64,000 bases of DNA, taken from Tepidibacillus fermentans. Lineage in GTDB: Bacteria > Bacillota > Bacilli > Tepidibacillales > Tepidibacillaceae. Positions 1 to 9,724 of this stretch are shown here, piece after piece. The notes under the pieces were generated by a model. The model saw nothing but the letters and a program-made list of their open reading frames with translations. It made no database searches and was not told the origin of the DNA. The position numbers were made by a program, and so were the translations under genes. Positions within the stretch are counted from its first letter, which is position 1. Each line of letters begins with the position of its first letter. Location of the stretch: NCBI RefSeq assembly GCF_004342885.1, contig NZ_SMAB01000002.1:124001-188000 (forward strand), written 5' to 3'.

Positions 1-255
1 GTAACATCACCAGCAAAGGTGGAAAAAATATTGATTAATAAAAAGAATCAAGCAAAGATTAAAATTACCATTCATGAAGGACGAAACAGGCAAGTACGAA
101 GGATGTTTCAAGCCATTGGTCACCCAGTAGTCCATCTAAAAAGAATTCAATATGGGTTTCTAACTTTATCCGGTGTATCGGTAGGTAAATATCGTTTTCT
201 TAGTGAAGATGAGATTTGTCAATTGAAACAACTCGTTTCCTTATCATGTAATTAG
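1..255 (+). CDS. rluB: Pseudouridine synthase RluB, C-terminal fragment
   Basis: This is the last 84 residues of a gene that begins before the window; the frame is open from base 1. The family converts a uridine in helix 89 of 23S rRNA to pseudouridine in the cytoplasm. The visible part carries the family's C-terminal block EGRNRQVRRMFQAIGHP, followed by HLKRIQYGFLTLSGV, which is typical of the RsuA/RluB/RluE/RluF group. The catalytic Asp lies upstream and cannot be seen. Placement immediately before resDE matches B. subtilis, where rluB (ypuL) precedes the ccdA-like resABC and resDE genes; resABC is not found between them here. Confidence 0.88.
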   Translation, partial: VTSPAKVEKILINKKNQAKIKITIHEGRNRQVRRMFQAIGHPVVHLKRIQYGFLTLSGVSVGKYRFLSEDEICQLKQLVSLSCN

Positions 256-322
256 AAAGATAGTCAATTTTAAGAAAATCAGATAAAATGTTGAAAGGAA
301 TAAGAGTTGAGAGGTGAAACCA

Positions 323-1045
323 ATGAATAGCGAAAGGGAATATACAATTCTTATTGTTGATGATGAGGAAAGAATCCGTCGTTTATTAAAAATGTACTTA
401 GAAAGAGAAGGGTTTAAGATAGACGAAGCAGGGGATGGAGATACAGCTTATGGAAAGGCGATGCAATTTGACTATGATCTAATTATCCTAGACTTAATGT
501 TACCTGGTATGGACGGAATTGAAGTATCAAAACTCATTAGAGAGACGAAATCTACACCGATCATTATGTTGACTGCAAAAGGAGAAGAGTCAAACAGGGT
601 TCAGGGGTTTGAAGTAGGTGCAGATGATTATGTTGTGAAACCTTTTAGTCCAAGAGAGGTTGTCTATCGAGTGAAAGCTGTTTTAAGACGTGCATCTGCA
701 ACAGCATATTTAGTAACAGAGAAGAATTCAGCATCAAATGTCATTGTCTTAGATGACCTAGTGATTGACCATGATGCCCATCGTGTAACTGCGGGCGGTG
801 TTGAAGTGAATTTAACTCCAAAAGAATATGAATTACTTTATTATTTAGCTAGTTCTCCTGACAAAGTTTACAGTCGTGAAGACTTGCTTCATGATGTATG
901 GAATTATGAATTCTTTGGTGATCTTCGGACAGTAGATACTCATATCAAAAGATTAAGGGAAAAACTAAATAAAGTGTCATCAAAAGCCGCGAAAATGATT
1001 ACGACAGTTTGGGGCGTAGGTTATAAATTAGAGGTGCATAAATAA
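323..1045 (+). CDS. resD: Response regulator ResD, OmpR family
   Basis: This is the DNA-binding response regulator of the ResDE redox pair, which in Bacillus activates respiratory and anaerobic genes when oxygen is low. The receiver domain (about residues 8-122) has the acidic pair DDEE, the phospho-acceptor Asp57 in LDLMLPGMDG and the conserved Lys in VVKPFSPRE. The C-terminal winged helix (about 145-240) ends with the VWGVGYKLE signature of OmpR-type regulators. I chose ATG at 323 because GAGGTG at 311-316 is a well-spaced ribosome site; a GTG at 314 lies inside it. The stop codon directly abuts the resE start. The call to ResD rather than another OmpR paralogue rests on the neighbour resE and the rluB synteny. 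Confidence 0.9.
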   Translation: MNSEREYTILIVDDEERIRRLLKMYLEREGFKIDEAGDGDTAYGKAMQFDYDLIILDLMLPGMDGIEVSKLIRETKSTPIIMLTAKGEESNRVQGFEVGADDYVVKPFSPREVVYRVKAVLRRASATAYLVTEKNSASNVIVLDDLVIDHDAHRVTAGGVEVNLTPKEYELLYYLASSPDKVYSREDLLHDVWNYEFFGDLRTVDTHIKRLREKLNKVSSKAAKMITTVWGVGYKLEVHK

Positions 1046-2800
1046 GTGATTTTCCGTAAAGTAGTAGGGAAATTATGGTTGACAATCGTTGGACTTGTTT
1101 TTGTTATTTTATTGTTACTCAGTTTATTTCTCATTCAATATTTTGATCACTATTATTATCATGAACAATCCAAAAACCTTTCTAAGTTGGCTTATAAAGT
1201 TTCACAAACATTAGAAGCACATCCCGAACGAAAAAATGCAGTGAGTACAACAAGAGAATTGGTAGAAGCCTATGATATTGATTTAATTGTGATTGATTTA
1301 CCATCAAAGAAAGAAGATTCTGATCCACCAATACAACTTCGTTCAATCATACCAAAAGAAGATTTAAATGATATTTATTCTGGCAAAGAATTAATTACTC
1401 GGATCAGCTATAAGACATCTCAAAATATAACATCAAACAATGAGAAAAGTGATCTATTAGTGGTATCTGTTCCAATTAAGAGGAACAATCAACTAGTTGG
1501 TGCTGTGGTCTTATCTCAATCCCTTGATATTGTGAACCAAACAACCAATGATTTAAAGAAGATTATATTTGGGTTTGCCGCCGTAGGTTTTATCATGGTA
1601 ACTGTTTTTTCATTTTTTTTGTCAACAAAAATTACTGCTCCTATTCGACAAATGCAAAAAGCAGCCAACCTTGTAGCTCAAGGAGATTTCAACATACGTG
1701 TAAATATTCGAACCAATGATGAAATTGGTGATTTAGGAATAAGTTTCAATCAGATGGCAAGTCAACTGGAGCAGACGGTAAAAGATCTGTCAACGGAAAA
1801 AGAAAAATTATCGAATATTTTAAAAAGTATGGCCGATGGTGTGATAACGATGAATCCAGATAGTGAAATCATCATGGCGAATCCACCAGCCAAAAAGCTT
1901 TTAGATATTTATCAGTATGGGAATCAGCTTAATGACTTTTTAAAAGAAATGCTAGATATCGTCTTAAAACAAGAAATCAATTTAACTAAAGATTTGCATT
2001 ACAATGGAAGAATATTATCTGTGATTATGACTCCGCTTTATTCTGGTCATGTCATCATTGGAGCTGTAACGATTTTACGAGATGTGACTTATGAACGAAA
2101 ATTAGATAAACTACGAAAAGATTTTCTAGCGAATGTTTCCCATGAATTGAGAACACCTATTTCGATGCTTCAAGGTTATAGTGAAGCGATTATTGACGGA
2201 ATTGCGGAAACAGATGAAGAAAAAAAGGAACTTGCCCAAATTATTTATGATGAATCGTTACGAATGGGCCGATTGGTTAATGAATTATTAGATTTAGCAA
2301 AAATGGAATCAGGAAACCTTCAGCTTCAATACTGCAAAACGGACATGGATAAATTGATCAAAAAAATTATTCGTAAATTTTTTAACATCGCTAAAGAACA
2401 TGAAATCGAATTAGTTAGTGAGGTGGATTCTCGACTAATCAATGTCGTAATTGATCCGGATCGAATTGAACAAGTATTGACCAATTTAATTGATAATGCT
2501 CTACGACATACGAAGAAAAATGGAGAAATTAAAATTAAAGCAAGAAAAAAATCGTTAGGCGAGATGTTAATTGAAGTTTCAGATACTGGTGTAGGAATTC
2601 CAGAAGAAGACTTACCTTTTGTCTTTGAACGCTTCTATAAGGCAGATAAAGCTCGAACAAGAGGATCAGGTACCGGGTTAGGACTTTCAATTGTAAAAAA
2701 TATCATTCAAGCACACGGAGGATCGATTTCAGTTTCCAGCAAAATTGGTCAAGGAACGACATTTTCAATCGTTTTACCTACTCATAATTTAGCTGATTAA
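1046..2800 (+). CDS. resE: Sensor histidine kinase ResE
   Basis: This is the membrane sensor kinase partner of ResD, 584 residues. The layout is a first membrane helix (about 10-30), an extracytoplasmic segment (about 31-170), a second membrane helix (about 172-192), HAMP (about 193-245), a PAS-like domain (about 255-350), HisKA with His366 in NVSHELRTP, and HATPase_c with DNALRHT, DTGVGIP and GSGTGLGLSIVK boxes. This is the ResE/PhoR/WalK architecture. The start is a GTG directly after the resD stop, with GAGGTG nine bases upstream, so the pair is translationally linked. The identification as ResE rather than PhoR is from gene order. Confidence 0.88.
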   Translation: MIFRKVVGKLWLTIVGLVFVILLLLSLFLIQYFDHYYYHEQSKNLSKLAYKVSQTLEAHPERKNAVSTTRELVEAYDIDLIVIDLPSKKEDSDPPIQLRSIIPKEDLNDIYSGKELITRISYKTSQNITSNNEKSDLLVVSVPIKRNNQLVGAVVLSQSLDIVNQTTNDLKKIIFGFAAVGFIMVTVFSFFLSTKITAPIRQMQKAANLVAQGDFNIRVNIRTNDEIGDLGISFNQMASQLEQTVKDLSTEKEKLSNILKSMADGVITMNPDSEIIMANPPAKKLLDIYQYGNQLNDFLKEMLDIVLKQEINLTKDLHYNGRILSVIMTPLYSGHVIIGAVTILRDVTYERKLDKLRKDFLANVSHELRTPISMLQGYSEAIIDGIAETDEEKKELAQIIYDESLRMGRLVNELLDLAKMESGNLQLQYCKTDMDKLIKKIIRKFFNIAKEHEIELVSEVDSRLINVVIDPDRIEQVLTNLIDNALRHTKKNGEIKIKARKKSLGEMLIEVSDTGVGIPEEDLPFVFERFYKADKARTRGSGTGLGLSIVKNIIQAHGGSISVSSKIGQGTTFSIVLPTHNLAD

Positions 2801-2877
2801 AATTGATTTCGTCAAAAAAAGAATGAAAATCTTGTTTAACGTGAAACAATGAAACAATCCCTTTTATTAATTCTACA

Positions 2878-2909
2878 GGAAGTGCTAAAAGTTGCATTTC
2901 CCTTTTTTT
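2878..2909 (+). terminator. Rho-independent terminator after resDE
   Basis: GGAAGTGC at 2878-2885 pairs with GCATTTCC at 2894-2901 (one G-U pair, 8-nt loop), and CTTTTTTTG follows. It closes the rluB-resDE transcript. Confidence 0.75.
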
Positions 2910-3012
2910 GTTTTTCCAACTTTATTAACGGATCATAAAGCAATGGAATTTAGGCACCCTTATCGTGTAAAGACATATTGTATTATGAAGAGGGGGAAGG
3001 AGGTTAAACTTA

Positions 3013-4209
3013 TTGAAATATATTGTAAAAAAAGGGGATACATTATATAAAATTGCGAATCGTTTTGGTTTAACAGTAAATGGAATTTTGGCGTTGAATC
3101 CGCAATTAGAAAAAGATGATTATCTCTATTCAGGACAAATCATAAATTTAGCAGATTCCAATCTCATGGAATATTCAGCTCAACTAGGAGACACGATCTA
3201 TGCGATCGCAGAGAAGTTTGATTTAAGAATTGATCATTTATTAAAGGCAAATCCAGATATCTCTAATCCTGATAGAATTACTATTGGGCAGACCATTTAT
3301 ATCCCAAAAAGTATTTCATCTGAAATTGTTCAAACAAATCAAGAATATAGTTATGAAGATCTAACTACTTCTATTGAGGCACTAAAAACAAAATATCCAT
3401 TTATTCATACAGAAATTATCGGTTCTTCTGTAATGGGAAAACCAATTTATGCCTTACGTTTAGGTAGGGGAGAAAAGGAAGTTTTTTATAGCGGCAATTG
3501 GCATGCAAATGAATATTTGACAGGACAATTGTTAATGAAATTTGTAGAAGACTACGCAAAAGCCTATAGCCAAAATAGAACCCTAAGAGGTTATGATATC
3601 AACTACCTTTATCATCATACTTCGATTTGGATCGTACCTATGGTAAATCCGGATGGAACTGAATTGGTAATCGAAGGAATTTTACCATCCCACCCGTATT
3701 ACCAAACTGTACTTGATCTTAATTATGGTTCTAAGAATTTTAAAGGTTGGACAGCGAATATTCGCGGAGTAGATTTAAATCATCAGTGGCCAGCGGATTG
3801 GGAAGAAGAGAACGAAAGGAGTCCACAAGTACCTTCACCTCGAAAATATGGAGGGACTCAACCATTGACTGAGCCAGAAACAATTGCTGTCTATGAATTC
3901 ACGCGAAAACATCATTTTAGAATGGTATTAGCTTTTCATTCACAAGGGCAAGTGATCTATTGGGGGTTTAAAGGAATGGAGCCACCCGAGTCGAAAAAAA
4001 TCGTCAATCGCTTTGCAGTTTTAACAGGTTATCTAACAGAAAGGACAGCATACAGCGGGGCCGGTTTTAAAGATTGGTTTATTCAAGAGTATCGAAAGCC
4101 AGGATTTACGATTGAGGTAGGTATTGGGACAAATCCTTTACCCGTTACGCAATTTTCACAAATTTATCGAGAAAACCTAACCTTATTATTAGAAGCACCA
4201 TTGTTATAA
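3013..4209 (+). CDS. LysM-M14 family peptidase (gamma-D-glutamyl-diaminopimelate endopeptidase type)
   Basis: This is a zinc carboxypeptidase-like enzyme predicted to cut the gamma-D-Glu to diaminopimelate bond in peptidoglycan stem peptides, as for Bacillus endopeptidase I and YqgT. Two LysM repeats (about residues 1-46 and 52-97) should bind glycan. The M14 domain starts near residue 115. Zinc ligands are visible as His164 and Glu167 in NWHANEY and His309 in AFHSQGQ, and the catalytic Glu is Glu368 in TIEVGIG. No signal peptide is seen, which fits loading onto spores or secretion by another route. The start is TTG with AAGGAGG eight bases upstream. Substrate is inferred from the LysM-M14 combination. 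Confidence 0.82.
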   Translation: MKYIVKKGDTLYKIANRFGLTVNGILALNPQLEKDDYLYSGQIINLADSNLMEYSAQLGDTIYAIAEKFDLRIDHLLKANPDISNPDRITIGQTIYIPKSISSEIVQTNQEYSYEDLTTSIEALKTKYPFIHTEIIGSSVMGKPIYALRLGRGEKEVFYSGNWHANEYLTGQLLMKFVEDYAKAYSQNRTLRGYDINYLYHHTSIWIVPMVNPDGTELVIEGILPSHPYYQTVLDLNYGSKNFKGWTANIRGVDLNHQWPADWEEENERSPQVPSPRKYGGTQPLTEPETIAVYEFTRKHHFRMVLAFHSQGQVIYWGFKGMEPPESKKIVNRFAVLTGYLTERTAYSGAGFKDWFIQEYRKPGFTIEVGIGTNPLPVTQFSQIYRENLTLLLEAPLL

Positions 4210-4214
4210 AAAAA

Positions 4215-4250
4215 AAAGAGTTCATCTTAAATCTTAAAGATGAACTCTTT
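4215..4250. terminator. Bidirectional terminator between the M14 peptidase and ppa
   Basis: A perfect 14-bp stem, 4215-4228 against 4237-4250, has an 8-nt loop, with A-rich sequence on the left and T-rich sequence on the right. It separates two convergent genes and can act on both strands. Confidence 0.85.
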
Positions 4251-4257
4251 AGTCGTA

Positions 4258-4752
4258 TTATTTTCCTTCATGATATCTAGCTGAGCACTCTTCGTATAGT
4301 TTAATTGCTTCTTTTTTATCTTTCCATCCTTCAATTATCGTTGTTTTATTTTCTAAATCTTTATAAACTTTAAAGAAATGCTCGATCTCTTTTAATTTAT
4401 GTGAAGGAACATCAGCAATAGAATTGATTTCTTTAAAACGTGGATCATCTACAGGAACAGCAAGTAGTTTCTCATCTTGTCCTTTATCGTCAGACATAAT
4501 TAAGACCCCAATAACGCGAGAACTAATTACACATCCAGGAAAGGTGGGGAATGAAGTCAATACCAAAATATCTAGTGGATCTCCATCAAGTGCCAGTGTA
4601 TTCTCTAAATAGCCATATTCAGTTGGATAATGTACAGCAGAGTAAAGTACTCGGTCTAACCGGAATACACCTTTTTCTTTGTCAAATTCATATTTATTTT
4701 GGCTACCTGTTGGGATTTCAATAAAAGCATCAACGATTAATTCTTTAGACAT
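4258..4752 (-). CDS. ppa: Inorganic pyrophosphatase, family I
   Basis: This is a soluble cytoplasmic enzyme that hydrolyses pyrophosphate to two phosphates. It has 164 residues, the usual size of bacterial family I enzymes. The active-site signature DGDPLDILVL is present, along with the VDDPRF segment and the KYEFDKEKG substrate-binding start. The ribosome site AAGGAGG is well placed before ATG on the minus strand. Most Bacillus species carry a family II Mn-dependent enzyme instead, so the family I type is a mild departure from B. subtilis. The neighbours on both sides have unrelated functions. Confidence 0.93.
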   Translation of the reverse strand: MSKELIVDAFIEIPTGSQNKYEFDKEKGVFRLDRVLYSAVHYPTEYGYLENTLALDGDPLDILVLTSFPTFPGCVISSRVIGVLIMSDDKGQDEKLLAVPVDDPRFKEINSIADVPSHKLKEIEHFFKVYKDLENKTTIIEGWKDKKEAIKLYEECSARYHEGK

Positions 4753-4850
4753 GAATGGTCCTCCTTGGATTATGTACTAAAATATGTTCTAGTTGCTATT
4801 ATAATAAGTGTAGTAAAAAAAAGCAAAGTTTTTAAGAAAACTAAGAAAAA

Positions 4851-4872
4851 ACCACCTAGATTTCTAGGTGGT
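4851..4872 (-). terminator. Terminator of the ferredoxin gene
   Basis: The arms ACCACCTAGA (4851-4860) and TCTAGGTGGT (4863-4872) form a perfect 10-bp stem. On the minus strand it is followed by TTTTTC, as expected for a transcript of fer ending here. Confidence 0.85.
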
Positions 4873-4893
4873 ATGTACTCTATAAAATTGAAA

Positions 4894-5413
<520 letters not shown>

Positions 5414-6517
5414 ATGGAAGAGGGTTCTAATCATTCCTTCTTGGTTTTTGATTTTATCTTATTTGAATTAATCGATAAATTAAAAGGGGAACGCAGCATA
5501 ACGGGAATCGTTCGGATTTTAAAAGGTTCCGCTGCTAAACAAACCCTACAAGATGTTCATCTTTTTCATGTTGAAACATTTTATGGTATTTTTTATCTCT
5601 TCTCTGAAAATGAGATTACTCGTCGAATTGAGTTCTTTTTGCAAAAAGAATATTTGAGCAACATAGTGAACCGGTTACAAATTCAAGAAAAAGGAGTAAG
5701 ATACCTTCAATGGTTACGAGCACAACAACTTGAACGAACGTTGCCAAAAATCGAATCCGTTCTTCTTCGAAATCGAAAGGAATTATTTTGGAAACGGTTG
5801 GTTTTATTAATCCAAACACTCTCCTACTTTGCCTACCAAAAAAAACGATTTGTACCCATTGTAGCTGATCAAGAGATTAAAGCTTGGGTGAAAAAATACA
5901 TCAAACCTCTTCGTCAAGAACGCCTACAAAAACTGATCAAACAACTACGACTAGAATTAAATCAAATCAGAGATCACTTAAATGAAAGAGATCAACAATT
6001 ACTGTTATATCGTTTACATGGAAGACATCGAAGTGCTTTTACTTGGAGACAATTAGAATCGATTCTTCAAATCCCGATTGCTGAACTTAAAATCCGTTTT
6101 AGCTTAACCTTGCTTCACATCTATTTGACGATTTGTAAGGAGAAAAATAGCTATCCTATATTTTCTTCGTTATTCGATTTACAAAATGAAACAAAGATAT
6201 TATCTAAATCGACACAATACACCTTACAATTGTTAAAAAAAGGATTAACACTGAAACAAATCGCAATAAAAAGGAAATTAACCATTGGAACAATCTATGA
6301 TCATTTGATGGAAATTATCTTGCAACTTCCAACACAACTTAAACTCGAAAATTATATAGAAAAATGGAAGATCAATCAAATTTCAGAATGGTATCAACAA
6401 ATAGGCTCCTATCGGTTGTCCGATTATAAGAGTCTTCTTAATGAGGCAATTTCTTATCAAGATCTTCGGATTGTATTGGCATATTATCGTGCGATTGAGA
6501 GTGATTCAAGATGTTAG
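5414..6517 (+). CDS. ypbB: YpbB-type helix-turn-helix protein next to RecQ
   Basis: This is a 367-residue protein matching YpbB in position and layout. It has a charged helical N-terminal region and a C-terminal helicase helix-turn-helix domain of the kind found beside or fused to RecQ helicases (about residues 265-350, STQYTLQLLKKGLTLKQIA followed by TIGTIYDHLMEI). It probably assists RecQ, but its biochemical role is unknown. It overlaps recQ by seven bases, so the two are very likely cotranscribed and coupled. The start is ATG with AAAGGAG 10 bases upstream. Confidence 0.8.
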   Translation: MEEGSNHSFLVFDFILFELIDKLKGERSITGIVRILKGSAAKQTLQDVHLFHVETFYGIFYLFSENEITRRIEFFLQKEYLSNIVNRLQIQEKGVRYLQWLRAQQLERTLPKIESVLLRNRKELFWKRLVLLIQTLSYFAYQKKRFVPIVADQEIKAWVKKYIKPLRQERLQKLIKQLRLELNQIRDHLNERDQQLLLYRLHGRHRSAFTWRQLESILQIPIAELKIRFSLTLLHIYLTICKEKNSYPIFSSLFDLQNETKILSKSTQYTLQLLKKGLTLKQIAIKRKLTIGTIYDHLMEIILQLPTQLKLENYIEKWKINQISEWYQQIGSYRLSDYKSLLNEAISYQDLRIVLAYYRAIESDSRC

Positions 6518-8046
6518 AAAAATTGCTTTATCAATATTTTGGTTATTCTTCATTCCGTCCTGGGCAAAAAGAAATCATTGAACAGGTTTTGCAAGGGAAG
6601 AACGTTTTGGGAATCTTACCTACTGGAAGTGGAAAATCGGTTTGTTACCAATTACCAAGTTTGATTCAATCTGGGTTAACTATTGTTGTCTCTCCATTAA
6701 TCGCATTAATGGAAGATCAAGTGTATCAGTTAAGAGAAAAAGGACTTCCTATCGCTACTTATATCAATAGCCATACATCCTTTCAAGAATATCTACATCG
6801 ATGGGAGCAAATAAAGAAAGGAAAATATAAATTACTTTATGTGTCACCGGAAAAGTTCCAACAAAAAAATTTTCTTGAGCGTTTAAAGAAAATGAAAGTA
6901 TCGCTATTTGTTATTGATGAAGCCCATTGCATATCGGAATGGGGTCATGATTTTCGTGTAGATTATCTTCGATTAAAAAAGAGTATACAAGAATTAGGCG
7001 AGCCGCCTGTATTATGTTTAACAGCGACAGCTACCTCGTTTGTTCAAAAGGATATTATCCATCAATTAGGCTTAAAATCAGTCCAACAGGTTGTGACAAC
7101 CTTTGACCGGGTAAATATCGCTTATCAAATCATCCCTGTTCAAACGATCGAAGAAAAAAGAAGAACATTATTTCAATCATTAAAACAATTAAAAGGAGCA
7201 GGTATTATTTATGTCAATATGAGAGCAACGAGTGAAGCGATAACGAATGAACTAAAAATGAATGGATTTTATGGTATAGAAGCTTACCATGCAGGGTTGT
7301 CTCCAGAAGATCGAATGATTATTCAACAACAATTTATGCGTGAGGAATTAAGAGTGATTGTGGCGACAAAAGCATTTGGAATGGGAATCGACAAAAAAAA
7401 TATCCGATTTGTGATCCATTATGATATCCCAAATAGTATTGAAAGTTATGTTCAAGAGACAGGAAGAGTTGCTCGTGATGGAGGGCAAGGAATAGCAATC
7501 TTAATTTATCAACAAGGGAATGAGGATACGGTTCTTCATCTCATTGATTCTGAATACCCAGAAATAGGACAGATTGATTGGGTATGTCAGCAAATTAACC
7601 AACACTTAATCAATTCACCTATCATTTTCGACTTTGAAACGTATTCGTCGTTAGGACTTACGATGGAAAAACTAGAATTGATTCTTTTTTATATTGAAAA
7701 AGAGAATCAAATTATTTGGAGAAGGGAGCAAACTCAATTTGTCGTAACAAAAGTGATGAATGATCCCATCATGCCTCAAATCATCTCACGTTATTTTTTC
7801 ATTCGAAAAAGGAAAAGAATAAAAGACCTAGAAGCGATGCGAAATTACATAACAGGGGCAACCTGTCGAAGAGAGCAAATTCTTCGCTATTTTGATGAAA
7901 CAGTAAAACAAAAACCTGAATTATGCTGTGATATTTGTGGATTAAAACAACTTCCATTCGAAACAGGGGAATTTCAGGAACCACAACGAGAAGCTTTTCA
8001 TTGGCAACAAGAGCTCGATCGATTATTACCATTAAGAGAAGGATGA
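6511..8046 (+). CDS. recQ: ATP-dependent DNA helicase RecQ (RecS type)
   Basis: This is a 3'-5' superfamily 2 DNA helicase for recombination and fork repair. The N-terminal FGYSSFRPGQKEII motif 0, the Walker A PTGSGKS, the Walker B/DEAH box as VIDEAHCISEWGHDF, and the helicase C motif YVQETGRVARDG are all present. A cysteine-rich zinc module follows near residues 450-480 (ATCRR, then ELCCDICG). At 511 residues there is no room for an HRDC domain, so it is the short RecS form seen in Bacillus. The gene overlaps ypbB at its 5' end and touches the CPBP gene at its 3' end. Confidence 0.93.
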   Translation: MLEKLLYQYFGYSSFRPGQKEIIEQVLQGKNVLGILPTGSGKSVCYQLPSLIQSGLTIVVSPLIALMEDQVYQLREKGLPIATYINSHTSFQEYLHRWEQIKKGKYKLLYVSPEKFQQKNFLERLKKMKVSLFVIDEAHCISEWGHDFRVDYLRLKKSIQELGEPPVLCLTATATSFVQKDIIHQLGLKSVQQVVTTFDRVNIAYQIIPVQTIEEKRRTLFQSLKQLKGAGIIYVNMRATSEAITNELKMNGFYGIEAYHAGLSPEDRMIIQQQFMREELRVIVATKAFGMGIDKKNIRFVIHYDIPNSIESYVQETGRVARDGGQGIAILIYQQGNEDTVLHLIDSEYPEIGQIDWVCQQINQHLINSPIIFDFETYSSLGLTMEKLELILFYIEKENQIIWRREQTQFVVTKVMNDPIMPQIISRYFFIRKRKRIKDLEAMRNYITGATCRREQILRYFDETVKQKPELCCDICGLKQLPFETGEFQEPQREAFHWQQELDRLLPLREG

Positions 8047-8051
8047 ATGTT

Positions 8052-8642
8052 ATGCCTAAGTCAATCAATATCAGCATTGAGCAGTTAAATCCATCAATTC
8101 TATTAATGAATTTATATCTTACACAATTTATAACATTGACACTCGCTTTTTTATTGTATTACTTTTTTTATCACCTACATCCTATTGCAGTGATTCAGCA
8201 AGTAGTTATCATAGATATGGGTGTCTGGCCTTTCTTGTATGGTATCCTTTTTAGCCTCATCGTGATTCTAATTGATTTGACACTTACCTTTACTGTTCCA
8301 AAAGAGTGGATCGATGATGGAGGGATCAATGAAAAAATTTTTAAGAGTATTCCTGTTTGGCATATTGCAATCGTTTCGTTGATCGTAAGTTTTTCAGAAG
8401 AATTATTATTTCGTGGAGTCATCCAAAATTTTTTAGGAATTAGCTTAACGAGTTTTCTATTTACCATTATTCATTTTCGTTATTTGAATAAATGGGTATT
8501 AACCATCGAAACCTTTCTTATCAGTTTAGGTTTAGGTTTTTTATCTGCAAATGTTGGATGGACTAGTAATTTTGTTGCTCATTTCTTAATCGATTTTCTT
8601 TTAGGTATTTTATTACAAAGGGGTTTTTTGGAAAAGTCCTGA
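8052..8642 (+). CDS. ypbD: CPBP family intramembrane glutamic endopeptidase (YpbD type)
   Basis: This is a multi-pass membrane protein (about 196 residues) of the CAAX protease and bacteriocin-processing (Abi) family. The motif 1 pair EE..R is in SEELLFRG near residue 116. Motif 2 is FTIIHFRY, and a final His is in AHFLIDF. These residues form the intramembrane active site in the family. I chose ATG at 8052 because AGAAGG at 8037-8042 is nine bases upstream; ATG at 8043 overlaps the recQ stop and directly follows that site. The physiological substrate is unknown. The operon position after recQ is as in B. subtilis. Confidence 0.83.
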   Translation: MPKSINISIEQLNPSILLMNLYLTQFITLTLAFLLYYFFYHLHPIAVIQQVVIIDMGVWPFLYGILFSLIVILIDLTLTFTVPKEWIDDGGINEKIFKSIPVWHIAIVSLIVSFSEELLFRGVIQNFLGISLTSFLFTIIHFRYLNKWVLTIETFLISLGLGFLSANVGWTSNFVAHFLIDFLLGILLQRGFLEKS

Positions 8643-8690
8643 GAAAATGTTGAAATATGAAGGAATTTCGCAGATTTGTGTCGAATGAAT

Positions 8691-8730
8691 TAAATAAGGA
8701 AACGCATATTTAAATAAGGAAACGGATATT
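8691..8730 (+). repeat. Tandem 20-bp duplication between ypbD and ypbE
   Basis: The unit TAAATAAGGAAACG-C/G-ATATT occurs twice without a gap, at 8691-8710 and 8711-8730, with one mismatch. Each copy has an AAGGA box but no start codon nearby. Confidence 0.8.
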
Positions 8731-8793
8731 GCAAACAGACATCAATAGAAGTTTTTGAATGAAGATGAAATCTTTGTGGGGGGGTTGTTATGC

Positions 8794-9408
8794 ATGGAAC
8801 AGCAAATTCAACAAGAAGAATGGTTTAACCACCCATTACCACCAAGAAGTATGGTACACCGCAAAGTGAAAACGAAAAAAAAGATACCATCTAAAATTAA
8901 GAAATGGAATTCACTTCAGATTATAGTCTTTCTTTTTATCTTTTTAATCATAGGTACTGCATATGGGGTATATCAATATGGGAAAACAAAAGATACAATT
9001 TATCAAAGGGAATCAATCCACCCTCCAATTTTACAAGATTCTAAGGAAACTGAGGCGAATGATAACCAGAGCGTGGACCAATCAGAATTAAAACAAGAAC
9101 CACAGTCAATGATGAATAAATCAACCGAATCCAATCCTACGTTTGAACAAGAACTCAATCAACCACAAGAAGACTCAAAACCAGTAGAGCAGAACCCGGA
9201 TGAACTTAAAAGAGATACACCAGATCAGGTAATCATTCATATTGTTCAACCAGGTGAAACGATGTTTCGAATATCATTAAAATACTATCAAACAGGAAGT
9301 TATGCTGATCGATTGGCCAAATATAATCAAATTAATAATCTCACTAAACTTCCTGCTGGTTCTACAATAAAGATCCCGGATAAAAAAGAATTGATGAAAA
9401 TGAAATAA
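8794..9408 (+). CDS. ypbE: Membrane-anchored LysM protein (YpbE type)
   Basis: This is a 204-residue protein with a basic N-terminal cytoplasmic tail, one membrane helix (about residues 35-57, LQIIVFLFIFLIIGTAYGVY), a Gln/Glu/Ser-rich linker (about 65-145), and a C-terminal LysM domain (about 155-204, HIVQPGETMFRISLKYY). It should display the LysM domain outside the membrane against peptidoglycan. It fits YpbE of B. subtilis by order and layout. I chose ATG 8794; TTG codons at 8785 and 8755 are in frame and give longer forms, and the G-run at 8778-8784 serves best for 8794. Confidence 0.78.
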   Translation: MEQQIQQEEWFNHPLPPRSMVHRKVKTKKKIPSKIKKWNSLQIIVFLFIFLIIGTAYGVYQYGKTKDTIYQRESIHPPILQDSKETEANDNQSVDQSELKQEPQSMMNKSTESNPTFEQELNQPQEDSKPVEQNPDELKRDTPDQVIIHIVQPGETMFRISLKYYQTGSYADRLAKYNQINNLTKLPAGSTIKIPDKKELMKMK

Positions 9409-9443
9409 AACATAACAAAAAAATGAATAAGACACTAATTTTT

Positions 9444-9472
9444 AGATCCTTTATATATCAGGATCTTTTTTT
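9444..9472 (+). terminator. Terminator after ypbE
   Basis: AGATCCT (9444-9450) pairs with AGGATCT (9460-9466) across a 9-nt loop, and a T-run follows. Confidence 0.8.
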
Positions 9473-9477
9473 ATTCA

Positions 9478-9492
9478 ATTGAAACGGTTTCA
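9478..9492. promoter_or_regulatory. cre-like palindrome
   Basis: ATTGAAACGGTTTCA fits the CcpA site pattern WTGNAANCGNWNNCW with one mismatch (position 3), and its inner part TGAAAC-G-GTTTCA is a perfect palindrome. It lies 330 bases before the ferredoxin oxidoreductase genes and about 160 bases before their promoter. Its function is unproven. Confidence 0.35.
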
Positions 9493-9652
9493 TTTTTCAT
9501 TGAAAAACTGTTTCATTTTTAAGAAACAAACTGTTATACATCTGATTTAAAGAACTTTGAAAAAAGAGATTATTAAAAATCAAGTTATGTCAATGGTTTA
9601 CACTATGTAAATGTTGTAAAATAAAAAACGTAAATTTTTTTTGAATGAACTG

Positions 9653-9681
9653 TTGCTATATAAATATAGTACTGTTATAAT
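9653..9681 (+). promoter_or_regulatory. Sigma-A promoter of the 2-oxoacid:ferredoxin oxidoreductase operon
   Basis: TTGCTA (9653-9658) and a consensus TATAAT (9676-9681) are exactly 17 bases apart. This leaves a leader of about 120 bases before the first gene. Confidence 0.75.
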
Positions 9682-9724
9682 CTGAATATAATCCAAAAAA
9701 ATCTTAATTGTTTAGTAAAAAATG

